Shown: positions 11,198 through 25,506 of the stretch, piece after piece
Layout: each line of letters opens with the position of its first letter
How positions within the stretch are numbered: the first letter of the stretch is position 1
Origin: Triticum aestivum
Taxonomy: Eukaryota; Streptophyta; Magnoliopsida; Poales; Poaceae
Length of the DNA: 64,000 bases
NCBI RefSeq assembly: GCF_018294505.1
Contig: NC_057814.1
Location: 292,756,604 to 292,820,603, forward strand
Direction of reading: 5' to 3'
The notes under the pieces: model-generated
What the model saw: only the letters and a program-made list of their open reading frames with translations
What the model was told of the DNA's origin: nothing
Database searches by the model: none
Program-made: the position numbers and the translations under genes

Positions 11198-14100
11198 TGG
11201 CTCGAACTGCTTAGGCATTGTCCTCTCCCTCGCGGCTGCTCCTCTCTCGCGCCCTCCTCTCCCCTACGTCTGCTATGACCTAGGAGACGATGTCGTCGGC
11301 GACTCCGGCAGGCGGCGAGGGCCGGGGCGATGACAATGGCAGTGGCGGCGACCTCCCCCGCTTAGGCGTCGACGGCTACTCCACCTCGGAGTACAGTAGC
11401 AAGGACGATGATTTTGCGGAGCCGACGTTGTCAATGGAGCAGAGCTGCGGATGGCGCGGATTTGGGTGGCCAACCCTAGCACCGCCCATCAGTGGACTCA
11501 TGGCATCGGTGGTGTGTTGTAAGTGCTCCACTCTTCCATTTTTGCTAAATGAATTTGGGGATTAGGGTTAGGGTTTACTGCCTCCATGTTTAGCACTCTA
11601 ATTGCTACTGCCGCATATGATTTACATTGTTATTGCTGAGTCCAAATTGGGATTAGGTGTTAACTAACTAGAGCAGAGTAGCATTATTCTCTTAACTACT
11701 TCTCTGAAAATACAAAACATCAGTTTGTTGTCATAGGGTTAACTACCCACTCTGTAATTAGTTGTTTACATTGTATAGTATCATTATGCTTTGTTGTCAT
11801 AATATGTTTGATTTGTAGTAACTATGTTTATTGGAATTGTTGACTAGGGCTAAGGGTAAATAAAAGCTTTGTTTATATGTTAACTTAAACAAAGCTTTGT
11901 TTATATGTTGGCTAAAAAAGTGTTTACATGTTAACATATCTGAGAATAGTAAAAGAAAGCTTAAGTGTTAACTAAAAAAGTGTTTTATGCTTATGTTAAA
12001 CTTGGATACTGAATATCTGTTAACCTATCTGTTAAGTAAAATTGTTTATTAGCCATGGTTAAATTGTTAACCATTTTCGTCGGTTATTTCATTTTGCAGT
12101 TTGTATGATGACATTTTGGATGTTAGGTTCCATGTTGATGCTTCAGAAATGTTTGAGCTGAAGCTCTGCAGTTCAGATGTAACATATGTGAATATGATTG
12201 CAGTGATGGAAACCCAAGGATTTAGTGAATATGATCTGCTGTTTAACATTGAGAATCCAGATTTAGGAGAGAAATGATTGGAGATGGTAGAGAGTAATGC
12301 TGAGTTGCATATAGTAAAGAGGCAGGTTGAGGAGTGTAAGGTTCTAAATTTGCTAGTGAGGGCATGTCCACCTCCTTGCAGCCAGTTTGAGAGGCAAGAA
12401 TTGTCCAAAGTTGTGTATGAAGAGCCTGTGTTATATGATCTCAGTGAGCCACCCATCTATGCTGTTGATCAAGGAGTTGTCTTTGAAAGTCAGAGTAGCA
12501 GCTGTAGTGCAGCTCATGGTACTGGTATTTGCACACAAGAGAGAAGGAATGTAAAAGGAAAGCTAAAAGCTGTTTTGGAGCTAGAAGAAGAAGAGGGATA
12601 TGAGGGTAGTGGTGGTTCTGATTGTGAAGGTGAAGATGACAGTGATGGAAACCCTTTTTATATGGGTGATGTTGATGACATAGAGATGGATGAGGGAAAC
12701 AGACATAGAGAGTATGATGAAATAGAAGAGGAAGAAACAGATGATGAAGAATCTGAGGAGGAAGAAGTGGTGCATTATGAGGGTGACACAAAGGTTGAGG
12801 AACTTTTCAAATGGATGAAGATGACAAAGTTGTTTCACAGGATGAAGAAACTGTAATTGTACATGAAGAGAAGAAGAAGAAGAAACAGAAGCTTCCAGTT
12901 AGGCGAGGGCCTACAACAAGGTCACATTCAAGTGTAGTACAAGAGGAGGAGCCTGATTTCAAACCTTCATCTGATGAAGAAGAGAAAGGATTGTTGAAGG
13001 AGGTTGATGATGATGGTTTTGAGCCATTGTCATTTGTGCTACCAAAGAAAAGGAAGAGCAGGGCAAAGCAGAGGCCTCCTAGAAAATGGAGCAACCTCAT
13101 GAGCAATTATGTCTAAAGATGTGTTTCAAGGATCAACATCAATTCAGAGAGGCTTTGTTGAACTTACACATCACTCAAGGCAGAAACTTCAAATATCACA
13201 GGAACTCGGATCAAAGGATAATTGTAGAATGCAACCAAAAACATTGCAACTTCTTTATGGTGGCAGCAGTTATAAAAGGTGAAACTACATTTGTAATTAA
13301 GAAGATGAGAATTGAGCACACTTGCCCTATTAGTACAGAGACAACAAGGGTAAGTGCCAAGTGGCTTCCAACAAGTATGAGTCACTGTTCGGATCTGATC
13401 TAACAACTGGCATTCAGACTTTGATTGATGCTTGCATGGAGAAGTATGGTGTGGATGTGCCCAAGTCAATGGCATATAGGGCAAAGAACCTAGCCATTGA
13501 TGCTGTGTTAGGAGACCACAAAAAGCAATACCCTAGGTTGAAAGACTATGCTCAGACAGTGATGGATACAAAACCTGGGAGTAGAGTAGTAGTCACTAAT
13601 GTAACTCCAACACCCACTGAAAAAATCCCCCATCCAGGCCCAAGATTCCATGCCATGTTCTATTGCATCAATGGAGCAAGGGAGGGGTTTCTCAAGGTGT
13701 GCAGACCCTTCATTGGTCAGTTTTTTCACCTTGTGCATTAGTTACAGATTGTTTTATCTTTAAATGCATTTTAATGTTTTAGATATTGAATTTGCTTGCT
13801 TATTCAGGTGTTGATGGGTGCTTCATCAAGTTAACTACTAGTGCTCAACTACTTGCTGCCACTGGTAGAGATGGCAACAACAATATATACCCACTAGCAT
13901 TTGGTATTGTTGGGCAAGAGGACACACCTAGCTGGTGTTGGTTTCTACACCAACTAAAAATATGCCTAGGAGGAGAAGTGGGAGAGTTTGGTCCATATAC
14001 AATAATGTCAGATAGACAAAAGGTATGTGCTTGCATCATCTCACCTTGTCCTTATATGGTTGTTTTGTGCTAGATAGTAGCTTAGCTAGTTTAACTGTGT

Positions 14101-14701
14101 GTCCCAGGGCCTAGTAAATGCAGTGAATGCTGTCATTCCTAATTGCAACCAAAGGTTCTTCCTTAGGCATATATATGCAAACTTCCAAAATGCTGGGTTT
14201 AGGGGGGAGATCTGAAGAAGTATATGGATAATGCTGCCTATGCATATAGTGAACACAAATTTAACATTGCAATGAATGACCTGAGAACTGAATGTGAGGA
14301 AGCTTGGAAGTGGCTTTGTGCAATACCCAAGAAAACATGGGCAAGGCATGCATTTGACACAAATTGCAAGACTGACCTTGTAGTTAACAATTTGTCTGAG
14401 GTGTTCAACAAGTATGTCCTAGATGTTAGGAAGAAACCAATTAGGACAATGTGTGATGGAATAAAGGATAAGCAGATGGTGAGGTGGCATAGGAATAGGG
14501 AGAGTGGAAAGAAAGCTAGATGGGAGATAACACCCCATTACAGTGAGAAGCTAGAGGTTGAGAAGGAGAGGGCCAAATTTTGCAAACCTATTCAAGCTGG
14601 TGTGGACTTGTGGCAAGTTACAAGTGGGCAGCAAACCCATGTTGTTAACTTGCAAGTTCACACATGTGGGTGCAGAAAAGGGGACCTCACTGGCATCCCA
14701 T

Positions 14702-16202
14702 TGAAAGTGCGTTAAGTCGACTAGAGGGGGGGTGAATAGGCGATTTTTATGAATTCTTCATTGAGGAATTTCAAGGTGAGGAAATTTCTAAGCGAAGAAC
14801 TACTTGCAGCAGAATAAGTACTCAGATGCAGACATAACATAACATAAGCATGGTCATCATGATGAAATGAAAAACAAACACAGAGTACAGAAAGCGTAAG
14901 CATAGGATATGCAGGCTGAAGACAAACAGACTGAAGAAATTGAACTGAGGAAATTGAGAAAGTCTTCAGTCAAAGTCTTCAAACAGTAACGATCGAGCAC
15001 ACAACACAGTAATGAGGAAATGGAAGGGTTGAGGAAATAGAACCAGTAGGCTTGGTGAAGACAGTGATTTGGTAGACCAGTTCCAACTGCTGTGTCAGTT
15101 GTACGTCTGGTTGGAGCAGCTAGGTATTTAAACTTGAGGACACATAGTCCCAGACACATAGTCCTCACCGTATTCTCCTTGAGCTAAGGTCACACAGACC
15201 TCGCCCAATCACTCGTGGTAAGTCTTCAGGTGACTTCCAAACCTGCACAAACTCGGTCACTCAGCGATCCACAATTTCCTCTTGGATTCTCTAGACCATG
15301 ACGCCTAACCGTCTGGAAGATGCACAGTCTTCAAAGGTAACAAGCGTCGGATCCACACAGGAACAATTTCTTCAGTGATGCTCAATCACTTTGGTTTGAA
15401 GGTGTTTGGGTTTGGGTTTTCCTCACTTGATGATTTTTGCTCAAAGTCCTCGGAGGATGGGATGCTCTTAATGACAAGTGTCAGTTTCCTCGGAGCAGCC
15501 AACCAGCTAGTGGTTGTAGGGGCGGCTATTTATAGCCTAGGGATCATCCCAACATGATAAGACATAAATGCCCTTCAATGATATGACCATTAGGTGGGTA
15601 GATATTTTGGGACAGCTGGCGCATAGCACAACAACGGTCGGATATTTGACTATCAAATTCCTCAGGGCTATCATGATCCTCACTTGTAGGCAATCCGCAC
15701 TGGCGAATTCCTAAACTCGGTCAGAACAAATTCCTCAGAGACCAGAAGAACTTCGTCTCTATCACTGAAGAAATTGACTGAACTGCATGAGATTTCCAAT
15801 GGCTTCACTCGAAAGGATTGGTGGGTGTAGGATTCTGAGATGAGCATCACTTGGAAACTTTTCCTTAGTTTTTCCTCGACCCCCTTTAACAGTACGGTGT
15901 TTCCTATGACTCAAGAAAGAGAAAATTAAACTACGAAAATAAAAGTCTTCATGCTTCATGTTCCTCGCATGAAATCCAAGTCTTCACGGTCACACCAATT
16001 TCTTCACTTTCAAAGTCTTCAGAAAGTCTTCAGACATCCAAAGTCTTCAGTTGAAGACATTCATTTTTAGGGTCGACTTTCTCTGTAAATATCAAACTCC
16101 TCATAGACTTATAGACCTGTGTACACTCACAAACGCATCAGTCCCTTAACCTATAAGTCTTCAATACACCAAAATCACTAAGGGGCACTAGATGCACTTA
16201 CA
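14702..16202 (-). repeat. Sirevirus-like LTR, left copy (3' LTR of the element)
   Basis: 1501 bp, TG...CA ends. GGCTATAAATAGCC (15524-15537, minus strand) is a good TATA box candidate. The copy pairs with 35201-36703. Confidence 0.9.
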
Positions 16203-16665
16203 ATCTCCCCCTTTTTGGTGATTGATGACAATATAGGTTAAGTTTTCAACGGGGATAAACATATGAAGTGTAAATACTCATATTGAGGAATTTGATTGCA
16301 AGATATAGAAGAACTCCCCCTGAAGATGTGCATAGTGAGGAATTTGCTTTTGAAGCAATGCACATTTGAAGAGTAGAATCATGGAGATCCCCCCTATATC
16401 TTGTAATTCATACACGCATTTAACATATGATATGAGGAATTTGAAACGCATGATGAAATATGGTGACTGATGTAATTCAGCATGTGTGCATTAACATATA
16501 TGAGGAAATAGCATGCAGAAGAACATAGCAAAAGTATCAGACCACCATCGGGTTAAGTTTACAACTCGATCCAATAAAGTCTTCAGAAGAACGAGAGTTG
16601 TAACTTAGAAAAAAAGCGCCCATATATAGAGACTCGCTTGAAGACTAACTCAAATTTCTCCCCCT
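16203..16665 (-). other. Polypurine tracts next to the 3' LTR
   Basis: Minus-strand AAAAAGGGGGAGAT directly abuts the LTR (16203-16218) and is the likely plus-strand primer. Further GGGGGA-type tracts occur near 16314, 16389 and 16655. Multiple purine tracts upstream of the 3' LTR are reported for Sireviruses. Confidence 0.7.
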
Positions 16666-16721
16666 TTGTCATCGAATGACCAAAAGGGACGAAAAATGAG
16701 GACTAACGCCCCTGAAGAATA

Positions 16722-19700
16722 TCACGAAGACGATGGAGGAGCGCCAGCGTTGTTGTGGTCGGTTGTTGAAGTAGGGCATGCCGCAGTGTCGTCCAAATCT
16801 TCATGCTCATCAGTCTCGTGTGATGAAGAATATGAGCTGGCTACCAAGGAAGGAACTTTGACTTTCTTGAATTTCTTCAATGGTGGCTGAGACCAGTCAA
16901 AGTCCTGCTTGAAGCCCATCTGCTTGAGATCTTCTTCACCGTAAAGATGAGACAGAACAGCCCAGGTGCGATTGAATACTTCATGGAGGTAGTAGTGGTT
17001 CTTCTTCACTGAATTGTCCGTAGCAGTCATGTTGTGAAGAATTGAACCAAACTGACGCTTAACCCATTTGTGGTTGCGATCGACCTTCTGGTGAAGACTG
17101 AGGAGAAGCTCACGATCAGTCATCACCCTTGGAGTTGTGCCTTGAGGATTTTGCTTGGTGGCATTGGCGGCAGAGTCATGAGTGGCAGAGTCATCATTGG
17201 TGGAGTAAGATGCAGCTTTGCGGAACTGACCATCCAATGGATGAATGCCTTCATCAATAACAGCAGTGGCCTTGCCCTTTTCATCAGCTCAGGAAAATGT
17301 CTGCTTGAGGACTTCAATGGGGGGCAAGTAGCTGAGATGATTTTGAAAGTCAGCCTTGTAATTGATTGAAGACCTTGATCTGAGGAATCTCATAATCTAG
17401 GGAGCGTAAGGTTTCAATTCAAAAGGGGACAATGCAACATTGGCCAGAGTCCTCATGAAGAAGTCATGGTAGTTGACAGGAACGCCATAAATGATGTTGA
17501 ACAGCAGATTCTTCATGATGCCGACGACCTCTTCTTCATTCGAGTCATGGCCCTTGATTGGACTCAATGTCTTGGTCAGAGTGCGATAGATAGTCCGTGG
17601 CACATATAGCAATTCCTTCGCAAGGAATTTGGTCCTTGGGGCTTGACCGGGCTCCAGTGGCTTCATCAACACTTGCATATAGTGATCAGTGAGTTCAGGT
17701 TCATGATATATACAATGAGCACCTTCAAGGGGAGGACTGACAGGTGGGGCATGAAGCAATTCAGAGGCCGGTGCTTTGAAGTGAGTGTTTTCTGTCATCC
17801 AGTCCAATACCCAAGAGTTCACATCTTTAGCATTTCCTGTGATGTGCAGCGTTGCATAGAACTGAAGAATTAGCTCTTCATTCCAATCACAGATATCGGT
17901 GCAGAAGTTGAGCAATCCAGCGTCGTGAAGAACTCTGAGAACTGATGTGAAGCAAGCTAGCAATTCCATGTCCACATGAGGAATATGCTCGTGGTCGAAA
18001 ACTTTGTCCTTATCAAAAAGCAGTGAAGAATAGAAGTTGGCTTGGCTTGCGGTCCAGAACGCTTCCTTCGTAGGCGAGCAGAGTCATAGGGATTGTAGTC
18101 TGTGAAGAATACATGCTCATGAAAGAAGTCATCAGCCTTGAATTTCTGCTTCTTGGAGAAGGGATTCTTCGGCATGGGCTGAGGAGTATCAGTCAAAGTC
18201 ATCAGAGGCTCATGAATCACATTCTCAAGAACCACAGGCTGAGGAATTTCAGTTTCTGCTTCAGTTGCAGCCTGGGTCTTCTTTTCTTCATCAACACTAG
18301 TGGCTGGAATTTCTTCAGGAATGGAAGGAGTGGTGCGAGGTTCATCAGAGCCCATTTGAACTTCAGTGTGCACTGGAGACTAAGGAATTTGTTGCTGTGG
18401 CGTGAACAAAGGAGAGTTGGGGTGCTGACTTTCCCAAAAGTCATCATTCATCAAAGGCGTGGTGCTCCCAATGTCCATGTGTTCATCTTCTTGACTTAAT
18501 TCTTCAACGCCTGCCTCTTCAGCTGTGAACTGAGGCACTGGCGATGAAACAACTGGAGTTGAAGGGATATCATCCACTTCAATTTCTTCATCCAACTGCT
18601 CTGAAGAAGCAGCAGAAGGAACATCTTCATCAGATCCGCTTGGGATCACATATTCTTCTCCAAAAGGAACGAGTTCCTTTGATGGCATACTGGAGACAGG
18701 AACAACATCAATGGGATTCTCAAAAGAGCTTGTCAATATCTTCATCTTCTTCGGTGCTGAAGAATGTGATGAAGCACATGCTTTCCTCTTCTTCACTGCT
18801 GCTCGCTCCGCAGCCTTAGTTTTCTTCGCTTGTGATGCAGAAGGAAGAATTGGACTTGGTGTTGGTGCAGGAGGAGCAGAGGAAATTGGTTCATTTTCCT
18901 TAGGCACAACTGATGCAGTTGGCCTGGTTTGTTCTTCAGGTGCAACACTAGTGGTTGCCCTGGCAATTTCAACAGCGGCTGGAATAGATGCATCAGCCCT
19001 AGTACTCTCATTGTCATCAGCAGCCTGATCTTCATCAGCGGTGCTGGCATGTTCTTCAGTGGGTTGAGCAGATGCTTCATCCTGAGGAATTTCAATGTGC
19101 GTTGGAGCAGCATTTGAAGAAAATCCTTTTGCCAATTTGACAAATCTGACCTTGGCTCCTAGCCAGTCTGCACGGTAGGTGTCAAATTCATCACTGAGGT
19201 TTTTGATCTCAGTCTGAGCAGCAATGAGTTCATCAGTGGTCATTTTCACAATGTTCTTTTTCAGAAGTCGCTCCTTCTTGTATTGAGCTTTCTTCAGCTG
19301 CCTGGCCTTTTCAAATTTCCATTTTTCTTCGCCAATGAAGGCGGTCAGCATGTGAATTTGGCCAGGAGTCAGCTTGAAGTCGGGCATAGGAGTGTTGGGG
19401 TCCTTGTGCCAGAGATCAATGTACTCAAGGATCAACTTTGGATCCAGTAGGAGAGGAACTTCACTTCCTTTGGCTCTAGCGGCCCTCTGATGTCTATCTC
19501 TGATGATTTCGGCAAGTTCCTCATCATCAGCTTCGTCTTCATCGGACGGTACTTGAAAGGCAACCTGCTTCTTGTGAGGACTTGGTCTAGAGCCTCGTCC
19601 AGCAGTGGCCTTGGTCTTCAGCAAGGTAGGGCCTGTTGAGGAATTCAGAGGAGCTGAAGAACTTGCAGAGGCTCCTGAGGCAATTGAGATGCCAGTTGTC

Positions 19701-20548
19701 TTGTGGCACGAGGCGAGATGCACAGGTGCTGAGGACTTTGGAGGAGGAGCTGAGGACTTTGGAGGAGCAGGAGCAGCTTGAGGAATTTGCCGTGAGGGCT
19801 TTGAAGAGCTGGGCCGTGAGGGCATTTCTGAGGTGCTTGGCCGTGAGGGCATTGAAGCAAAAGCACTGGGCTTGTGTGCAGGGTTCTTGGGCATAGCCTT
19901 CTTAGGCTTGCTAGCAGAGGCCTCAGCAGTGGTAGCAGCAGAATCTTCATTGAATTTCTTCACTACCTCTTTTTCCATTTTGGCCATCTTAGCTTGATGC
20001 TTGGCCCACTCCTTGGGGAAATCCTCACCTCTTCTGATGCTAGAGGGATCAGCTTCTTGGCCTGGTGCCAATGAAGGTCTTGGGCATGGAGGGTGTACAG
20101 TGAATTTCTTCATGTACTTGGGAGTGACATAGCGATATTCCCTCCATTCTCTGGCCCATCTCCTCTCTATCCTCTGAATGCGCACTTTACGCTCATTCTT
20201 TGTCTCATGAGGAGGAGTGCAGTACCCTGCATAGATGTCTTCAGGAATCTCAAAAGCATTGTTGACTTCCAACTTCTTCCCTCCCTTCTGAGGTTTCTTG
20301 CCATCAGCCATTTTATTCAGCTGAGGATTCTGAACAATTGAGTTCTCTGATGAGGTATGTAACTTTTCTTCGAGGAATGCTACAAATGTGTTAAGTTGAT
20401 GAGAACCTAGTGATTCAGCAATGGACATGTGTACATGTGAACAAAGTATATGTGCGAAGAATTTGGAGAGGTCATATGCATTCTCAGAAGTTTTTGCAAA
20501 AAGAACAAGTTTGAGGAATTTGACCAGATGTGTCTTGAGGAATTTCAC
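16722..20548 (-). pseudogene. Large accessory ORF downstream of pol (function unknown)
   Basis: About 1,270 codons on the pol strand. The longest open piece is 20548-18380 (722 codons). A better start may be the internal Met at 20311 (MADGKKPQKGGKK), because the preceding 79 residues look like leader. The protein is Ser/Pro/Ala-rich with acidic stretches, basic KK clusters and a helical central block (YIDLWHKDPNTPMPDF ... LLKKNIVKMTTDELIAAQ). A more folded-looking C-terminal part follows (LLNFCTDICDWNEELILQFYATLHI, then VNYHDFFMRTLANVALSPFE and DRELLLSLHQKVDRNHKW). Stops at 18380 and 17397, another near 17290, and a frameshift near 18000 break it. It occupies the position of the Sirevirus env-like ORF, but I see no signal peptide, fusion peptide or clear transmembrane segment. 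The C-terminal part may match the 'putative plant transposon protein' family. That is unverified. Confidence 0.7.
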
Positions 20549-20799
20549 TAAGCGTTCTTTGACTTAGGTTCCAGAGTTGTATAGATTGGAAATCCACACA
20601 ATTGAGGAATCTTGAAGAAAAATGTTGTTTAGGGAAACAGATCAAGAACAGATGTTTGTGTGAGGTGTTTAGAGTGTGAAGATTGGAGAATAAACACCTT
20701 TTGAATATTTGTAGAAATCAAAGGAATCAACAAGGGCAGTAAAAATGACTTTTAATTACCCTTGACGAAGAACACGACGAACTATGAATAGTAGATTTG

Positions 20800-21045
20800 A
20801 AGCTCGTCAGTTCAGATCTTCCACGCCCTAACTTGACAGAGGAAGACAGCTACGGCGGCGGCGGAGTGAAGAAATCCGCGGCCGGCGCGAGTACGACGGC
20901 GATGAGGTCGAGGCAGCGAAGCTCTCCCTCACCGGCGACGATGGAAGTAGCGGCAGCGCTAGGTTTTGAGAGCTCGAGCGAGGGAGTGAGGTTGAGCGGA
21001 GTAAAACAGTCTGAGGAGGGTGAGGGGTATTTATAGCCGAGGTGA
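20800..21045 (-). promoter_or_regulatory. Internal promoter-like segment upstream of the accessory ORF
   Basis: On the minus strand GGCTATAAATAC (21038-21027) is followed by a CT- and GC-rich leader (CTCGCTCGAGCTCTC, GCCGCCGCCG) like grass gene 5' UTRs, unlike the AT-rich flanks. It lies between the end of RNase H (21750) and the ORF start (20548 or 20311). It may drive a separate transcript for the accessory ORF or be the trace of a captured host gene 5' end. Sequence alone cannot show activity. Confidence 0.5.
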
Positions 21046-23966
21046 AAACCGCTCGCCCGAGGAAAATGGACGAACGTGCCCCTGACCCTTCTCATTCGTG
21101 CGACATGTGTCACCCACGTACAGAGAGGTGGAGATCGTGTGAGATCGTGGGTGAATAGGATAATCATATCGTGGAATGTGGAACGGTTTGAGCGACAACA
21201 ACCGAAAATTCAGATATGAAAATTTTAATGTTTCGTTCGCAAATTCTTCAGCTGACAAGGACACAGTGAAGATTTTGAACGGGTTTCAAATAGAACGCAC
21301 ATGAAGAATTTGTGAACAGACTGGGTTGAGTTTAGCATAGAGGGGGAAGGGTCCGATCACATTCACTTAGCAGAAAAAGCAACTTGAAGAAATAGCAATA
21401 AGTGAATGCTGTAGAGGACATAAACTCACATATATATATAGCCAATGAAGGAAAACGACGGAAACAGTGAAGACATTGCAAAGTTGAAGAAATTGAACCA
21501 CTGAGGAATTTCAAAAATGAAGAAAAACTCAAATTGATGATTTTCAACTTTTGTGGTGGCTTGACCCACCGTATAAGAATGCTGATTTCAGACGCCACGT
21601 ACAATTGTCGTAGGGCTCTGAGAATCAAATTCTTCGTTGATTTCTTCACACTTAGATTGTTAGACTTCATTGATTGAAGAGAAACGTTACTTCGTGTGTT
21701 GCACATCTAAGTCATCAATTTAGCATAAGTGTGAGGATGTGTGTCCTTTTCAAATGACATTCGAAGATTCTAAGATATTTAGCTCACACCGCAACTTGCT
21801 AAATCTCTTCTCATCCAAGGGCTTTGTGAAGATATCGGCTAGATGTTCTTCATTCTTCACATGCTCGATAGAGATGTCGCCCTTCAACACATGATCACAA
21901 AGAAAATGATGATGAATCTGAATGTGCTTTGTCTTCGAGTGCTGAAATGGGTCATGAGCAATCTTGATGGCACTCTCATTGTCATAGTAGAGTGGCACAT
22001 TCTTCATGTTGATGTCGTAGTCCTTGAGGGTTTGCTTCATCCATAGCAATTGAGCACAGCACGAACCAGCAGCAATGTACTCAGCTTCAGCAGTAGACAA
22101 TGATACGCAGTTCTATTTCTTCGAGGACCAACAGACTAAGGATCGTCCGAGGAAATGGCATGTGCCTGATGTTGACTTGCCATCCACACGATCACCAGCA
22201 TAGTCAGAGTCTGAATATCCAATGAGATCAAAAGCCGAGCCCTTGGGATACCATAATCCAAGTGTTGGAGTGTGCGCTAGATATCGAAGAATATGCTTCA
22301 CAGCCTTATGATGTGATTCCTTCGGTGTAGCTTGAAAGCGGGCACACATGCAAACACTAAGCATAATATCCAGCCTAGATGCACATAAATACAATAAAGA
22401 ACCAATCATGGAGTAGTATACCTTTTGATCGAAGTCAATACCATTTTCATCAGCACATAGATGGCCATTTGTGGGCATAGGGATTTTGACGCCTTTGCAA
22501 TCTTGCATGCCGAATTTCCTCAGTACATCTTCGAGGTATTTCTCCTGAGATATGAATATGCCATTGCGTTGTTGACGAATTTGAAGACCTAAGAAGAATT
22601 CCAATTCTCCCATCATAGACATTTCATATTCCTCCCTCATCATATAACCAAATTCGTCAGTGTAACGTTGGTCAGTACAGCTAAAGATGATATCATCAAC
22701 ATATATTTGGCACACAAACAATTCACCATCATAAGATTTAGTGAAAAGAGTTGGGTCAAGTGAACCGGGTTTGAAGCCTTTCTTCATGAGGAATTCCTTC
22801 AAAGTATCATACCATGCCCGAGGGCCCTGCTTGAGGCCATAGAGGGCCTTATTGAGTCTGTAGACTTGGTCAGGACGCTTTGGATCTTCAAAACCTGGGG
22901 GTTGAGCAACATATACTTCTTCCTCAAGCTTACCATTGAGGAATGCACTTTTCACATCCATTTGATATAAGATGATGTCATGATGGTTAGCATAAGCAAG
23001 TAATATGCGAATAGCCTCAAGTCTAGCAACATGTGCAAAAGTTTCATCGAAATCAATTCCTTCAACCTGTGTGTAGCCTTGAGCTACAAGACGTGCCTTA
23101 TTCCTCACCACAAGGCCATTTTCATATTGCTTGTTGCGGTAGATTCACTTTGTGATGATGATATTGTACTTGCGAGGGTCTGGTCGCTTGACAAGTTCCC
23201 AGACGTTGTTGAGCTCGAACTGATGTAATTCCTCTTGCATAGCTTGAATCCACTCAAGCTCCAGAAATGCTTCATCTACCTTAGTGGGCTCTATGATAGA
23301 GATGAAAGCAAAGTGCCCACAAAATTTAGACAAATGTGAAGCTTTTGAGCGTGTGAGAGGACCTGGTGCGTTGATGTCGCTGATGATTTTCTCAATCTGC
23401 ACTTCATTTGCAACTCGAGGATGAGCGGGTTGGTGACGAGGAATTGGATCAGCATTTTCTTCAGAGCCATTTTCCTTAGGTGCACCAGCATGATGTTCTT
23501 CACGGTCTGGAATGACTTCTTCAGCAGATTCTTCGGTAGGAATGACATCCTCGGTAGCCTTGAACTTGATGGTTTCCTCAGGAGACTGTTCATCTAGCAC
23601 AGGAGGTAGGTGCTCTCTTTGCGAGCCATTACTTTCATCAAACCGCACATCTACAGTTTCAACAACCTTGTGGTGAACGGTGTTGAAGACTATGTAGGTG
23701 TGCGAGTCCTTTCCGTAACCAAGCATAAAACCTTCATGTGCTTTCGGTGCAAATTTAGAATTGTGATGAGGATCTCTAATCCCACATTTAGCACCGAAGA
23801 CTTTGAAGTAACTCACATTGGGTTTCTTGTCAGTGAGGAGTTCATATGCAGTCTTCTTGAAGAATTTGTGAAGATATACCCTGTTGATGATGTGGCACGC
23901 AGTATCAATTGCCTCAATCCAGAAATGACGAGGCGTCTTGTATTCATCAAGCATAGTGCGAGCCAT

Positions 23967-25477
23967 TGATACGTCTCCATCGTATCTATAATTTTTTATT
24001 GTTCCATTCCAATATTATTCAACTTTCATATACTTTTGGCAACTTTTTATATTATTTTTGGGACTAACATATTGATCCAGTGCCCAGTGCCAGTTCCTGT
24101 TTGTTGCATGTTTTATGTTTCGCAGAAACCCAATATCAAACGGAGTCCAAACGGGATAAAAATGGACGGAGAATTATTTTGGAATATTTATGATTTTTGG
24201 GAAGTAAAATCAACGCGAGACGGTGCCCGAGGGGGCCATGAGGCAGGAGGCGCGCCCTGGACCCTCATGGGCACCCCGTAAGGCGGTTGACACTCTTCTT
24301 TTGCCGCAAGAAAGCTAATTTTATGAGAAAGATCTGGGCGAAAGATTCACCCCAATCGGAGTTAGGGATCTCCGGATATAAAAGAAACGGTGCCAGACCA
24401 GAATCAGAGAACGCAGAAACACAGATAGACAGATCCAATCTCGGAGGGGCTCTCGTCCCTCCCACGCCATGGAGACCATGGACCAGAGGGGAAACCCTTC
24501 TCCCATCTAGGGAGAAGGTCAAGGAAGAAGAAGAAGAAGAGGGGGGGCTCTCTCCCCCTCACTTCCGGTGGCGTCGGAACGCCGCCGGGGGCCATCATCA
24601 TTACCGCGATCTTCACCAACACCTCTGCCATCTTCACCAACATCTCCATCACCTTCCCCCTTCTATCTACAGTGGTCCACTCTCCCGCAATCCGATGTAC
24701 CCTCTACTTGAACATGGTGCTTTATGCTTCATATTATTATCCAATGATGTGTTGCCATCCTATGATGTCTGAGTAGATTTTCATTGTCCTATCAGTGGTT
24801 GATGAATTGCTATGATTGATTTAATTTGCTTGTAGTTATGTTGCTGTCCTTTGGTGCCCATCATATGAGCGCGCGCGTGGATCACACCATAGGGTTAGTT
24901 GTATGTTGATAGGACTATGTATTGGAGGGCAAGGGTGACAGAAGCTTCAGCCTAGCATAGAAATTGATGCATATGGGATTGAAGGGGGACCAATATATCT
25001 TAATGCTATGGTTGGGTTTTACCTTAATGAACGTTAGTAGTTGCGGATGCTTGCTAATAGTTCCAATCATAAGTGCATAGAATTCCAAGTCAGGGATGAC
25101 ATGCTAGCAGTGGCCTCTCCCACATAAAACTTGCTATCGGTCTAGTAAAGTAGTCAATTGCTTAGGGACAATTTCGCAACTCCTACCACCACTTTTCCAC
25201 ACTCGCTATATTTACTTTATTGTGTCTTTACCTTAACAGCCCCTAGCTTTTACTTTCGTGCTCTTTACTTTCTTGCAAACCTATGCAAAAACACCTACAA
25301 AGTACTTCTAGTTTTATTCTTGTTCTAGGTAAAGCGAACGTCAAGCGTGCGTAGAGTTGTATCGGTGGTCGATAGAACTTGAGGGAATATTTGTTCTACC
25401 TTTAGCTCCTCGTTGGGTTCGACGCTCTTACTTATCGAAAGAGGCTACAATTGATCCCCTATACTTGTGGGTTATCA
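23967..25477 (+). repeat. 5' LTR of nested Gypsy-type element
   Basis: 1511 bp. TATAAAAG at 24377-24384 is a TATA box candidate. Relative to the other LTR it carries about 17 extra bases near 24160 and lacks about 20 bases near 24250. Confidence 0.9.
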
Positions 25478-25488
25478 AGACCTTTTTC

Positions 25489-25506
25489 TGGCGCCGTTGC
25501 CGGGGA
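25489..25506 (+). other. Primer binding site for tRNA-Asp
   Basis: TGGCGCCGTTGCCGGGGA is complementary to the 3' end of plant tRNA-Asp(GTC) including CCA. It starts 11 bases after the LTR end, which is further than usual but typical of the long LTR spacer seen in this group. Confidence 0.85.

Noticed and set aside
16722..20548. Calling the accessory ORF a viral envelope gene
   Set aside because: Position fits the env-like ORF of Sireviruses, but no signal peptide, fusion peptide or clear transmembrane helix is visible, so the function is left unknown.
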